From Novosphingobium terrae (lineage in GTDB: Bacteria; Pseudomonadota; Alphaproteobacteria; Sphingomonadales; Sphingomonadaceae), in assembly GCF_017163935.1 (NCBI RefSeq), contig NZ_JABVZR010000001.1, forward strand, positions 2,294,001-2,358,000: DNA of 64,000 nt. Direction: 5' to 3'. Positions 1-7,673 of this stretch are shown here, piece by piece; the stretch's first letter is position 1; the number at the start of each line of letters is the position of its first letter. The translations under genes and the position numbers were made by a program. Below the pieces are notes generated by a model, which searched no databases, was not told where the DNA came from, and saw nothing but the letters and a program-made list of their open reading frames with translations.

Positions 1-337
1 GCCCGTTGGCCTCCACGTAGAGGACGCGCGCGGTCACGCCGCCCGACTTGCCCCACATGCCCTTGTTACGGACGGTCACCACCTCGCCGACGGCGTGGCT
101 GCCGGCGGGAATGACGACCTGGCCATTGAGCAGGACAGGCTGAAGCACGTCCATCTCGAAGCGCTTCCCGACCTTGAGGTGCTTGCCTTCGGTCGACAGC
201 TCCTCACGGGTTTCCAGTTCAATGGACGTGCCCGCATGTATGACGTTGGTCGTCACGCTGCCCACCACCATCGCACTCTGTCCGAAGGCGAGCGACGGGG
301 CCAGAAACGCGGCGGCGGCGATTCCGGCGCGGATCAC
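1..337 (-). CDS. Hypothetical exported protein, 3' end cut by window edge
   Basis: About 112 residues are visible from a GTG start at 337; the reading frame is still open at base 1. The N-terminus is a signal-peptide-like stretch (basic Arg, then an Ala-rich hydrophobic run ending around AFG-QS). The mature part resembles small beta-rich secreted proteins, with a segment reading VVIPAGSHAVGEVV followed by KGMWGKSGG. The GTG overlaps the TGA of the upstream gene (GTGA), so translation of the two is probably coupled. I do not recognise a named family and infer only an exported or periplasmic location. Confidence 0.6.
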   Translation of the reverse strand, partial: MIRAGIAAAAFLAPSLAFGQSAMVVGSVTTNVIHAGTSIELETREELSTEGKHLKVGKRFEMDVLQPVLLNGQVVIPAGSHAVGEVVTVRNKGMWGKSGGVTARVLYVEANG

Positions 338-714
338 TGCTTACCCGCCGCGGGGCCGGTGAACTTAATGGCCACGCCCGTAGCGTTGGTCTGGCCCCAG
401 CTCATGGCGCTGATGTGCGAAGCGCCATAGGACGCGTGAATGACGGCATCGGCGCCGAGCTTCTGCCCGCGCTCCCAGAGTTCGCGGTAGATCTTTTCAG
501 GCGACGCTGCCTTGCTGAACGCCGTCGCCTTGCGGACGCCGGCCGTGATCTGGCCGAGAACCGTGTAGGGACGGTCCTTGATGTCGCCCGCGATAACGGG
601 AGGATTGGGCAGTTCGGCGGCATTCACAGCCTGAGCCTCGGCGACCGTCTGAGCATGGCAAGGCGCCGACACCGCGAGCACCGTCGCGGCGAGCAACGGA
701 CATAAAATTTTCAT
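334..714 (-). CDS. Hypothetical small exported protein
   Basis: This encodes 126 residues with a clear Sec signal peptide (MKILCPLLAATVLAVSAPCHA, cleavage probably after AHA/CHA-Q). The mature domain contains the pattern PYTVLGQITAGVRK, then EKIYRELWERGQKLGADAVI, which resembles small lipoprotein-like or heavy-metal-binding-like alpha/beta domains in which a conserved 'GADAVI' strand follows a helix. No lipobox is evident. It overlaps the next gene by four bases and forms a two-gene minus-strand operon with it. Function is unknown. Confidence 0.6.
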   Translation of the reverse strand: MKILCPLLAATVLAVSAPCHAQTVAEAQAVNAAELPNPPVIAGDIKDRPYTVLGQITAGVRKATAFSKAASPEKIYRELWERGQKLGADAVIHASYGASHISAMSWGQTNATGVAIKFTGPAAGKQ

Positions 715-942
715 ATAGACCCCTGTATAGTGTCGACCCCCTAGCCGACGATTTCAGATTGGTCGCCGGGATATATTGGGTCAATCTTTTCGTGACGTTA
801 AATCCACAAAATCAATAAAGAGAACTGTCGATAAATTTCTTCGGACGCGCGTTGAAAGCGTGAAGGCCGGTGTAGCAGCGCTTCCCTGTCCTACATGGAA
901 CAAATATGGAACCTTGTGTAACTCAACCACAGGAGTCGGACG

Positions 943-1035
943 ATGCCCATGTTGACCGCCACCTATCTGGCCGCCCTCGCCGCACTGATCGCAAGCCTCG
1001 CTAAGCTCGTGTGGGCCTTTCGGCGGAGGCCCTGA
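943..1035 (+). CDS. Putative 30-residue membrane peptide
   Basis: A short frame of 30 codons lies in the gap between the exported proteins and the large unknown gene. It is preceded by a good ribosome binding site (AGGAG at 931-935, seven bases before ATG). The peptide is one hydrophobic helix of about 20 residues (TYLAALAALIASLAKLVWAF) followed by a basic tail (RRRP), typical of a single-pass membrane peptide. It could be a type I toxin-like or regulatory small protein, but nothing in the sequence distinguishes these. The rest of the 715-1161 stretch shows no other gene; it is comparatively AT-rich around 780-830. Confidence 0.4.
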   Translation: MPMLTATYLAALAALIASLAKLVWAFRRRP

Positions 1036-1161
1036 TCCTTCCTGCGCCCACGCTACCCGCAGTCGGGTCGACAGTGGTGCAAATCACAACCGAAGCAAGA
1101 CGAACATCTGCGTCGCCTCAGGCACGGTGACATTTCCGGGGTGGCGACTATTAAGAGGATT

Positions 1162-3042
1162 ATGGAAATCGATTCGGAAGAAGGCTACGTTCGAAGGGTC
1201 GACGTAATCCTGAGGAGCCACTACCCCAACCTAACCACCCGCATCTTCGAACTGGAACGGTCGCGGTTTGTGATCCAGTTCCCTGCAAGTCAGCAGGACG
1301 CGCGGGCGATTAGCGACTATTTCGACCACAGCATTAGATATATCACGCTTCAGGTGACGGTAACCAACGAGGTTCCAACCGCCTACTCGCGCGAGATCGA
1401 GATCATACGCGATGGCGACGTCGCGCGTGACCTTGCCGGCTTCGCCTTCACCAAGTTCGATCTGATCAACCTACTTGCAGGGCGCTTTCCGAACATCTCC
1501 GTCGTTGACCTCTTGACGACGCGGCCCGTGAACTTCGAACTCACGGTCGAGGGCACACCTGCAGCTCGGGAAGTAAAGCAGCTCGAAGAGTATCTGGCCC
1601 GGCTGAAGCTGCCCGCCAGATGGACCATATCCACCGGTGCAGCCCCGGCAGCTACCCCAGCAGCCACGAGCAATGACGCCCTGACGATTCTTGCTACGAG
1701 AACCACGAGCCAAGGCGGCTTCGCTGCGGCAGACGAAAGACGCTTCTTCGAGACCTTCGACGAGGCTCCTACAGGAAACCTGAGCCGCGCCGAGATCCTT
1801 GGCTCTGACGAACCCGCTACCCGCTGCCTGATCGACTGCACCGGAGGTCGGCAGGTCAACTTGCGGCAGCTCCTCATGCTCTATGACGAGGTCTGGTGCG
1901 TGCCTCCCAGGCAGCAAACGCTGCCGCAGTTTCTCACCGACCAAGCGCTCACGACAGCCGATCTGCTCGGCGCGGTGGAAGCAGGGCGCCTGCGGTTCGT
2001 GCTCAACTACGACCAGCGGATCAGTCCGGGCCGCCTTTTGGAGGAAGCGTCCGAAAGGCGACCGGAGGCCGTGCTCGGCCGCAGGATGGCCGGAACTCTA
2101 CTGCTGGCGGACGTGGGCCGGATGGCTGCGGACTACCGTATCGACGACGAGAGCCTCTTCCCGGCGCTGCGCAATTTGGCGAACGCCCTTGCCCCGGAAC
2201 TCTTGATCGACCAGCACGAACTGCTCCGCAGCTTCCTCTGGCCACAGGCGGCGCTCCGCAGCTCCGTTCAGAGCGTCCTGGACCGCGGCACCAAGGGCGG
2301 TCCTGCCCTGGGTCTTGCCGAGCGTCTCGCCAAGCGCGTCCTCGCCAGCAATGGTAGCGACCTGATGCTCGAAGCCATCGTCATGGCCGAGCGCACACAC
2401 CTCGCCCACGCACTGGGCGCGACGCTGATCCCCGGCATGGAAGAGCCCCCCGTCTTCACAATCCTCTGTCGCGCCATAGGCGAAGACCTCAACTTCTATG
2501 CAGGCTTCAACACGCGCATAGCCCCAGCGTGGATCGGCAATCGCGATCGGCGCGCAAGAGGCCAGTTGCTTTCCGAGCCTCTTCCGATCTTCACTTTCGA
2601 GACGGACGTGCCCCTGCTCGAGATCCTTCAGGATGCCGGTCTCGCTTCCACCAGGCGGAAGGGGCGAGCCCTGGTCGATCGGCTCGCCGAGCTTCCTGAA
2701 GCACTGCGTGCCGAGGAGATCCGGCGCCTGAAGAGTGATCTCCGCCAAAGGGGACGACGCGCCACGAGCAGTGTCCTGTCGATTGAGAGCGGCGACACGT
2801 TGATTGCGCTTGCCAGCACGATCTTCGGCTTCCTCTACCCGCCGACCGTCGGCATGGTCGGGATTGGCAGAAACCTGAGTGAAAAGGCGCGCAGGATTCC
2901 TGCAGTGGATGCCATGCTGGACACCTTGGCAATGGACACCCTCGCGATTCGCGGCGGAAACCATGATCTCGATTTCCTGTCCCGGATCGACCGGGTCGCG
3001 ACGCTCTCCAGCGTGTCAGCAGACGAGTCTCAGGTTCGCTAG
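1162..3042 (+). CDS. Large hypothetical protein next to CBASS-like operon
   Basis: This encodes 626 residues from ATG 1162, chosen because AAGAGGA sits just upstream; an in-frame GTG at 1141 would add seven residues but has no clear ribosome binding site. The N-terminal 150 residues look like a compact alpha/beta domain. A Thr/Ala-rich linker follows near residues 160-190, then a mostly helical body. A hydrophobic run near the C-terminus (DTLIALASTIFGFLYPP) could be membrane-associated. No catalytic motif is evident and I do not recognise the family. Its place in an accessory island, close to CD-NTase genes, makes a defence role possible but unproven. Confidence 0.6.
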   Translation: MEIDSEEGYVRRVDVILRSHYPNLTTRIFELERSRFVIQFPASQQDARAISDYFDHSIRYITLQVTVTNEVPTAYSREIEIIRDGDVARDLAGFAFTKFDLINLLAGRFPNISVVDLLTTRPVNFELTVEGTPAAREVKQLEEYLARLKLPARWTISTGAAPAATPAATSNDALTILATRTTSQGGFAAADERRFFETFDEAPTGNLSRAEILGSDEPATRCLIDCTGGRQVNLRQLLMLYDEVWCVPPRQQTLPQFLTDQALTTADLLGAVEAGRLRFVLNYDQRISPGRLLEEASERRPEAVLGRRMAGTLLLADVGRMAADYRIDDESLFPALRNLANALAPELLIDQHELLRSFLWPQAALRSSVQSVLDRGTKGGPALGLAERLAKRVLASNGSDLMLEAIVMAERTHLAHALGATLIPGMEEPPVFTILCRAIGEDLNFYAGFNTRIAPAWIGNRDRRARGQLLSEPLPIFTFETDVPLLEILQDAGLASTRRKGRALVDRLAELPEALRAEEIRRLKSDLRQRGRRATSSVLSIESGDTLIALASTIFGFLYPPTVGMVGIGRNLSEKARRIPAVDAMLDTLAMDTLAIRGGNHDLDFLSRIDRVATLSSVSADESQVR

Positions 3043-3112
3043 GTCAGCAACGGAGTGGTTCCCAATCACCTCGCAACCTATAGTCCTGGGACGTCAGTGC
3101 AGGGAAACCTCG

Positions 3113-3355
3113 ATGAACACCGATGAGGCCGAACCGCACAAGCCCGTTCCCACTGCGATCTGCTTGCTCTTGGTGATAACTGCCTTTTGCTTCCTCTCCA
3201 TGTGGTTCTCAATCAGCTTGAACCGCGCTGTCTGGTGGCTGGGCCTTCTGGCCGGTTCGGTCCTGACTTCCGTTGTCAGCCTTTGGATACCCCCCTGCCC
3301 TGGCCTCTCATTCGAGTGCGAATGCTGCCTTCGATGCCGATTAGATCAACGATGA
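3113..3355 (+). CDS. Small two-helix membrane protein
   Basis: This encodes 80 residues from an ATG preceded by AGGG about nine bases upstream. Two hydrophobic segments are visible (AICLLLVITAFCFLSMWFSI and WWLGLLAGSVLTSVVSLWI) separated by a short polar turn, and a Cys-rich tail follows (PCPGLSFECECCLRC). It lies 70 bases after the large unknown gene on the same strand and may be co-transcribed with it. Function unknown. It could be a membrane partner of the upstream protein. Confidence 0.45.
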   Translation: MNTDEAEPHKPVPTAICLLLVITAFCFLSMWFSISLNRAVWWLGLLAGSVLTSVVSLWIPPCPGLSFECECCLRCRLDQR

Positions 3356-3528
3356 CCAAATCGTCACCACCCTGCCTGCACTACACCACTTGATGACAGC
3401 GATGGGACAAACTCTGATGAAGAGGAACTGGCGCCAGTTCCGAAAGACGGCCAGTCATACTCACAGGCTATTCGACTGTTCGGGTCATGATCCGGAACAG
3501 GTCGCTCCAGATGCTCCAATCCTCCATG

Positions 3529-4413
3529 TCAGCTAGGAAACAAAGGCCCGAAGATTTCGCGCCATTTTTGGTTTCGGGCCCATGTCTGACCGTTCGTGTC
3601 GTAGCTGATGGCTTCCTTGGCGAGATCGTGCGCCCGTCTGGCTTTTGCTTCGAATGGTCCCTTCCGCGACACGGCAGACCCGCTACCCGGCGCCCGCCAG
3701 GTTTGCTGTGTCGTGTTCTGACCCGCCATGTGGGCAAAAAAGTCCCTCGCCATGAAGTCGTGATAGAGGAAGGACTTCTCCCTGTGCTCCCAGTTCGCAA
3801 TGAACTGATAGGCGAGCGTGTCGATGAGCATACCGCTGATCATCACGTCGTGACGATCCCGCCAGACGCGCATCATGCGGCAGAGATACTTCAGATTCCT
3901 GTTCGTCAGATTGCTGCGGGAGTCGATGGCCTCCATCTCAGCCCTGGGATTGCAGGTCCGCCAGCTTCCCCCTCCGTTCGCGTTGGGATAGGTCCAGCTC
4001 TGGTTGTCCGAATTCGTGAATGCAGGAAGAATCTCGAATGTCACCCCGTCATCGAAACGGATCACCACCACTTGGCCGTCCCCGAAACTTTCGGAGGTGG
4101 TGTAGGTCTTCTGGATCGACTTCTTCACCGCCTGCAGCAGGGCCGACTGGCCATTGCCAAGATAGGCATGATACTGGTGATAGAGGGTATTCGGAAGAAC
4201 GAACCCGATATCCAGATCGCTGAGACCGCGTGCCGCCGTGTCACGACCATAGGACCCCACATAGAGGCTGTGGGCTGATTCCGAGGTGGTGTTCCAGAAG
4301 TCGGTGTTAAGCTGGCGGGTGATCCGCCTGTAGCGATAGGAGATGTTTGACATCTTCTCAGCGCCGATGTTGTAACCGTCCTTGAATGCGGCGAAGGCCT
4401 CACCAATCCCCAT
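3529..4413 (-). CDS. CD-NTase-like nucleotidyltransferase (second in operon)
   Basis: This 294-residue protein has the polymerase-beta fold signature of CD-NTases (SMODS): GS at residues 53-54 followed by D66 and D68 in SDLDIGF. The third metal-binding carboxylate appears to be Glu127 (in FEILPAF), where family members usually have Asp. These enzymes make cyclic di- or tri-nucleotides that activate an effector after phage infection. It starts 12 bases after the other CD-NTase gene and is the last gene of a three-gene minus-strand operon headed by a SLATT membrane protein. There is no C-terminal sensor domain. It could be the active cyclase or a partner of the larger enzyme; sequence alone cannot decide. 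Confidence 0.8.
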   Translation of the reverse strand: MGIGEAFAAFKDGYNIGAEKMSNISYRYRRITRQLNTDFWNTTSESAHSLYVGSYGRDTAARGLSDLDIGFVLPNTLYHQYHAYLGNGQSALLQAVKKSIQKTYTTSESFGDGQVVVIRFDDGVTFEILPAFTNSDNQSWTYPNANGGGSWRTCNPRAEMEAIDSRSNLTNRNLKYLCRMMRVWRDRHDVMISGMLIDTLAYQFIANWEHREKSFLYHDFMARDFFAHMAGQNTTQQTWRAPGSGSAVSRKGPFEAKARRAHDLAKEAISYDTNGQTWARNQKWREIFGPLFPS

Positions 4414-4425
4414 AGGAAACTCCGA

Positions 4426-5958
4426 TCAGGCGACGTTGACGACGAAGGGGCCGCTGCGCGCGACGCAGTAGCCTTCCTTTACGATGAAGCATTCGATGCT
4501 GTGCGAGCCGGGATAGAGAGTGTTCTCGCGGCGCACGAGACGCCCTTGGGCGGACGATGCCTCCTCGAACCTACCCCTAAGGGCTCCTGCCTTGGCGGCC
4601 GAGCCGCCGGTGTTCACCACCTGCCAGAATACCTGATAGGGTTCGGGCACATCGGTGGTCGCCTCGAAGCGAAGCGAACCGCCAGCGGCAACGTTCCGGC
4701 CGTCGGAGAGGAGCGGCGTCTTTCTGAACTTGGGGTGCGTGAAAAGTGCGGACCGGATCTCGACCTTTCCGCTCTTGACCACCGGCCAGCGAGCGGGACG
4801 CCGATGAGGAGCATCCAGCACCTGACGCAACGCACCGCTGATACGTGAAAGCACTCCGGCGCTCTCCTCGACCTTCTTCGCAGACAGGCTCGCGGCCTCC
4901 TCTACAAGAACCCGGCCCAGGCGTGGGGAGAGCAGATCTACGATTGCCTGGGGATCATCCGCCTCGGCCGCCAGCTGGAAGTCGGTGCGCGCGGTTTCCA
5001 GCCAGTCGTCGAAGGCGTCCTTGAGCTTCGGTTCCGTGTTCCAGTAGTCGGCGAAGTTCTCCCTGGGGTCGGAAGGATTCGAGATCCACCACTCGCCGGA
5101 CCGATCCTCAATGAAGCCATCCATTCGCTTCAATATGCTCAGGAGCGCGCCCAGGATGTCGGCCTCCTGCCCATAGGCGTGCGCGGCCAGCGTCGTGATG
5201 ATGATCGATGACGGGCGCCCGCTCCCCTCGTCCGAAAAGCGCACGTCACGATGGCGCTTGAGAATCTGGATGGCGCTCTGCAATGGCGTCTTCACCCGGA
5301 AGGTGGGAATGTCGTTGACGTTGGCACTCTCAACAAGCGCGATCGCCTGTCGCCGTCGCTCAAAGGCCACGCGCATCCTGCCTTTGAACCATGCCGCATA
5401 GCCGTTCGGATTGCTGGCCGGCCAGTCGTTGGAGATGCGGCTGAAGTTCACGTGATTGGAATCCGTGATCGCCACCGCTTCGTTCACATAGGTCGTGGAA
5501 AGCAGCCTCGCCTCCAGAATCTGACGCTGGGCCTTGCCATCAGGCACACAGGGCAGCACGTCCATGTGAAAGCGCGCCTCGTCTGCATAGTTGAGCGTCC
5601 AGCACCTGTCCCACGACGACGGATCATCCATCCCCTTGGCCTCAGCATAGGCGGCCAGTTCACGACCCAGATCAGCATGGAGTTGGCTCTGGGTCTTGTG
5701 AGCTTTCGAGATGGAGAACTCGCAGACGACATCCAGGTCGTAGTGTTCGGCTCCCCCGACCGGCCGGATAGCCGTGCCCAGGCGGAACGAGCCCTGCACG
5801 TAGACGTCAGTTTCCACATGGTGGAACAAGGAACCCTCCCGTTCCAGCCAACGCGCCAGAGACCTGTAGCTGCGGTCGGTGGACTCGTAGCGACTGTCAG
5901 GAACCTCGAGGCTCTTGGCGAGGTCCTTGATAAGCCTGTCAGCGGTTGAAGTCGTCAC
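4426..5958 (-). CDS. CD-NTase with C-terminal AGS-C sensor domain
   Basis: A 510-residue nucleotidyltransferase. The N-terminal catalytic domain has GS at 56-57, D74 and D76 in the motif HYDLDVV, and D133 in HMDVLP, so all three metal ligands are present. A helical nucleotidyltransferase-associated region follows. The last ~120 residues fit the AGS-C domain of SMODS proteins (FEATTDVPEPYQVFWQVVNTG, then LRGRF and a closing ECFIVKEGYCVAR strand), proposed to sense a ligand. The start overlaps the upstream SLATT gene by four bases (ATGA), indicating tight coupling. The expected role is synthesis of a cyclic-nucleotide alarm that opens the SLATT effector. Confidence 0.88.
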   Translation of the reverse strand: MTTSTADRLIKDLAKSLEVPDSRYESTDRSYRSLARWLEREGSLFHHVETDVYVQGSFRLGTAIRPVGGAEHYDLDVVCEFSISKAHKTQSQLHADLGRELAAYAEAKGMDDPSSWDRCWTLNYADEARFHMDVLPCVPDGKAQRQILEARLLSTTYVNEAVAITDSNHVNFSRISNDWPASNPNGYAAWFKGRMRVAFERRRQAIALVESANVNDIPTFRVKTPLQSAIQILKRHRDVRFSDEGSGRPSSIIITTLAAHAYGQEADILGALLSILKRMDGFIEDRSGEWWISNPSDPRENFADYWNTEPKLKDAFDDWLETARTDFQLAAEADDPQAIVDLLSPRLGRVLVEEAASLSAKKVEESAGVLSRISGALRQVLDAPHRRPARWPVVKSGKVEIRSALFTHPKFRKTPLLSDGRNVAAGGSLRFEATTDVPEPYQVFWQVVNTGGSAAKAGALRGRFEEASSAQGRLVRRENTLYPGSHSIECFIVKEGYCVARSGPFVVNVA

Positions 5959-6518
5959 GGGTTCTTCTGGCCCTTCTTCAGCTGAGCCGGCAGGAATGCG
6001 TCGATCTCGGCGTCCGAAAAGGTATAGTCTTCATAGACCTTGAGCGCCTTCTGCGCCTCGGCATAGGCCTTTCCGTCCGTCTGAGGGGCGCCCTTGTAGA
6101 TAGCCGCTAGCTTGGCCTGCAGCTCGTCGCGGCGCTTGACCGCGGCATCGCTGTCTATCCGCTGCATGCGCAGGTCCGTCAGCAGCGACAGGTAGGATTC
6201 GCGGATTGGCCAGATGCTTGCCGCAGCATCCCTGTGCTTCTGCGCGGTGGCGCCGGGATCGAAGCTCTTCATGTAGATCGAGATCCCCGAACTCCCGATC
6301 GCGGCCACGGCAGTGAGGACCTTAATCGCATCGGCGTCGAGCATCACGGCAAGCGAGGCGCTCCCCGCGCTCACCACCGAGGTGACGATCTGGGCCATCT
6401 TGTAGAAGCGCAGCGTCGCGGCACAGCGGTCGGCCATCTTCTCATGCGTCTTATGCGTATAAACCACGCGACCGAAGCATTCCCGAAGCTGCCCTTCAAG
6501 TTCGGTGAAATCAGCCAT
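5955..6518 (-). CDS. SLATT-domain membrane effector
   Basis: This encodes 187 residues from ATG 6518, which has a strong ribosome binding site (GGAAGGGAG) upstream. It shows the SLATT layout: an amphipathic N-terminal helix (residues 5-40), two transmembrane helices (about 41-60 and 64-83), then a long cytoplasmic helical region with the KHRDAAASIWPIRESYLSLL signature. SLATT proteins are predicted pore-forming effectors activated by nucleotide second messengers. As first gene of the operon it would be produced together with the two nucleotidyltransferases. It is divergent from the transposase-like gene at 6771, with a 252-base promoter region between them. Confidence 0.85.
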   Translation of the reverse strand: MADFTELEGQLRECFGRVVYTHKTHEKMADRCAATLRFYKMAQIVTSVVSAGSASLAVMLDADAIKVLTAVAAIGSSGISIYMKSFDPGATAQKHRDAAASIWPIRESYLSLLTDLRMQRIDSDAAVKRRDELQAKLAAIYKGAPQTDGKAYAEAQKALKVYEDYTFSDAEIDAFLPAQLKKGQKNP

Positions 6519-6573
6519 TGAAGCTCCCTTCCTTCTTTCTCGTCGTAGCGGCGAGCGGGCCGCCCGTCTTGTA

Positions 6574-6600
6574 AATTCAGGATTATCTGAGGTCTGAATT
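6574..6600. promoter_or_regulatory. Inverted repeat in divergent promoter region
   Basis: AATTCAG (6574-6580) and CTGAATT (6594-6600) form perfect 7-base arms around a 13-base AT-rich spacer. The repeat sits between the SLATT operon (minus) and the transposase-like gene (plus), 56 bases before the SLATT start. The symmetry suggests binding of a dimeric regulator. The N-terminal helix-turn-helix-type region of the adjacent protein is a candidate, but this is inference. Confidence 0.4.
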
Positions 6601-6770
6601 CTTCGAGACCATCTCGCGGGAACATGGCTTGTCGAACCTTGCTGCCCCCTTGGTCGGGGGGATGGGGCGGAGGGCAACGGGAGGAAAAAGAAAGCGGCCT
6701 GCGCGTCAGGCCCATCGCCCCGGAACGACCACCGCCTGCATCCCAACATCTTCACAAACGGAGAATGAAT

Positions 6771-7673
6771 ATGAAAGAGATCGATCTGAGCGGCGTCGAC
6801 GCCATGCGTAGACCCGAGGCGCGACGCCGCGTCGGCGTCGTCGTGGATTTCCTCCGCATCGCCAGCCCCACCGATGCCGACAGGGCAGACCACGCTGCGA
6901 AGCTAGGTCTGAGCGTGAACCAGTTCTCGGCACTCGTGCGAGCCTGGCGAATGCACGGATCAGCCGCCAAGCTTGCGGGATCGGGAGCCCACCGCGGCAG
7001 TTCCCGACGACCCAGCAGGCTGTCGGTCCCGGCGAAGGCCAAGGACGAGGCCAAGAGGATCATTGCCGCGATGGGAGTGGACGCCCCATTCGTCCGCATT
7101 CACGAGGCCGTCTTAGCCCGGTGCGTCGAACTCAAGGTCTCTCCACCCTCGCGGAGCACGTTATGGAACATGGTCATGGCCAGCCGCAGCCAGCCCCACG
7201 ACGGCGGCGAAGGGATAGTGGTGGGGACATGCGCAATCCGTCTCCCCATGCTTCGGGAGGGAGACATCGTCATGCCCATGATCAGTCTGGCGGTGCGTAC
7301 TGCCGACGGCGCAGTTGTCGCGGCCGCACTGGGAAATGGGCAGTGGTCGGAATTCCTTGCGTGTAAGGCAACCGAGGCAATGCCGGTCCGGGCCGACATG
7401 GCACTCTTGCATGCTGGACAGGTCGACGGCGTCACCGCCGTCCTGCCGTCCGCCGCCCGAACAGAACTTTCTCGTGTCGTCGGCCGCGGCATCGCCGGCA
7501 TCAAGCTGCTCTATCAGCCGAGCAAGGCCATCAAGCCGGCACGTCTCCTGAAGACGAAGGATGACCAACCGCTCACGGAGGCCGACATGCACGATGTCGT
7601 CTTCGCGGCATTGAGCCGTCACAACGAAAGCCGCCGTGCGACGGCCCCGATCGAGATCGAGAGCGCTAGCTAG
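6771..7673 (+). CDS. TnsB-like protein A, catalytic residues lost
   Basis: This encodes 300 residues from ATG 6771 (CGGAG seven bases upstream; an ATG at 6765 is too close). Residues 20-80 look like a DNA-binding helical domain (RADHAAKLGLSVNQFSALVR), and residues 105-140 like a second one (PPSRSTLWNMV). Residues 148-190 align by eye with the start of an RNase-H-like integrase fold, but where TnsB/Mu-type enzymes have their first Asp this protein reads VVGTCAIRLP. No equivalents of the second Asp or the Glu are visible. It is clearly paralogous to the protein encoded at 7666-8799, and the two genes overlap tail to tail by eight bases. I infer a domesticated DNA-binding protein, perhaps a regulator. 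Confidence 0.65.
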   Translation: MKEIDLSGVDAMRRPEARRRVGVVVDFLRIASPTDADRADHAAKLGLSVNQFSALVRAWRMHGSAAKLAGSGAHRGSSRRPSRLSVPAKAKDEAKRIIAAMGVDAPFVRIHEAVLARCVELKVSPPSRSTLWNMVMASRSQPHDGGEGIVVGTCAIRLPMLREGDIVMPMISLAVRTADGAVVAAALGNGQWSEFLACKATEAMPVRADMALLHAGQVDGVTAVLPSAARTELSRVVGRGIAGIKLLYQPSKAIKPARLLKTKDDQPLTEADMHDVVFAALSRHNESRRATAPIEIESAS

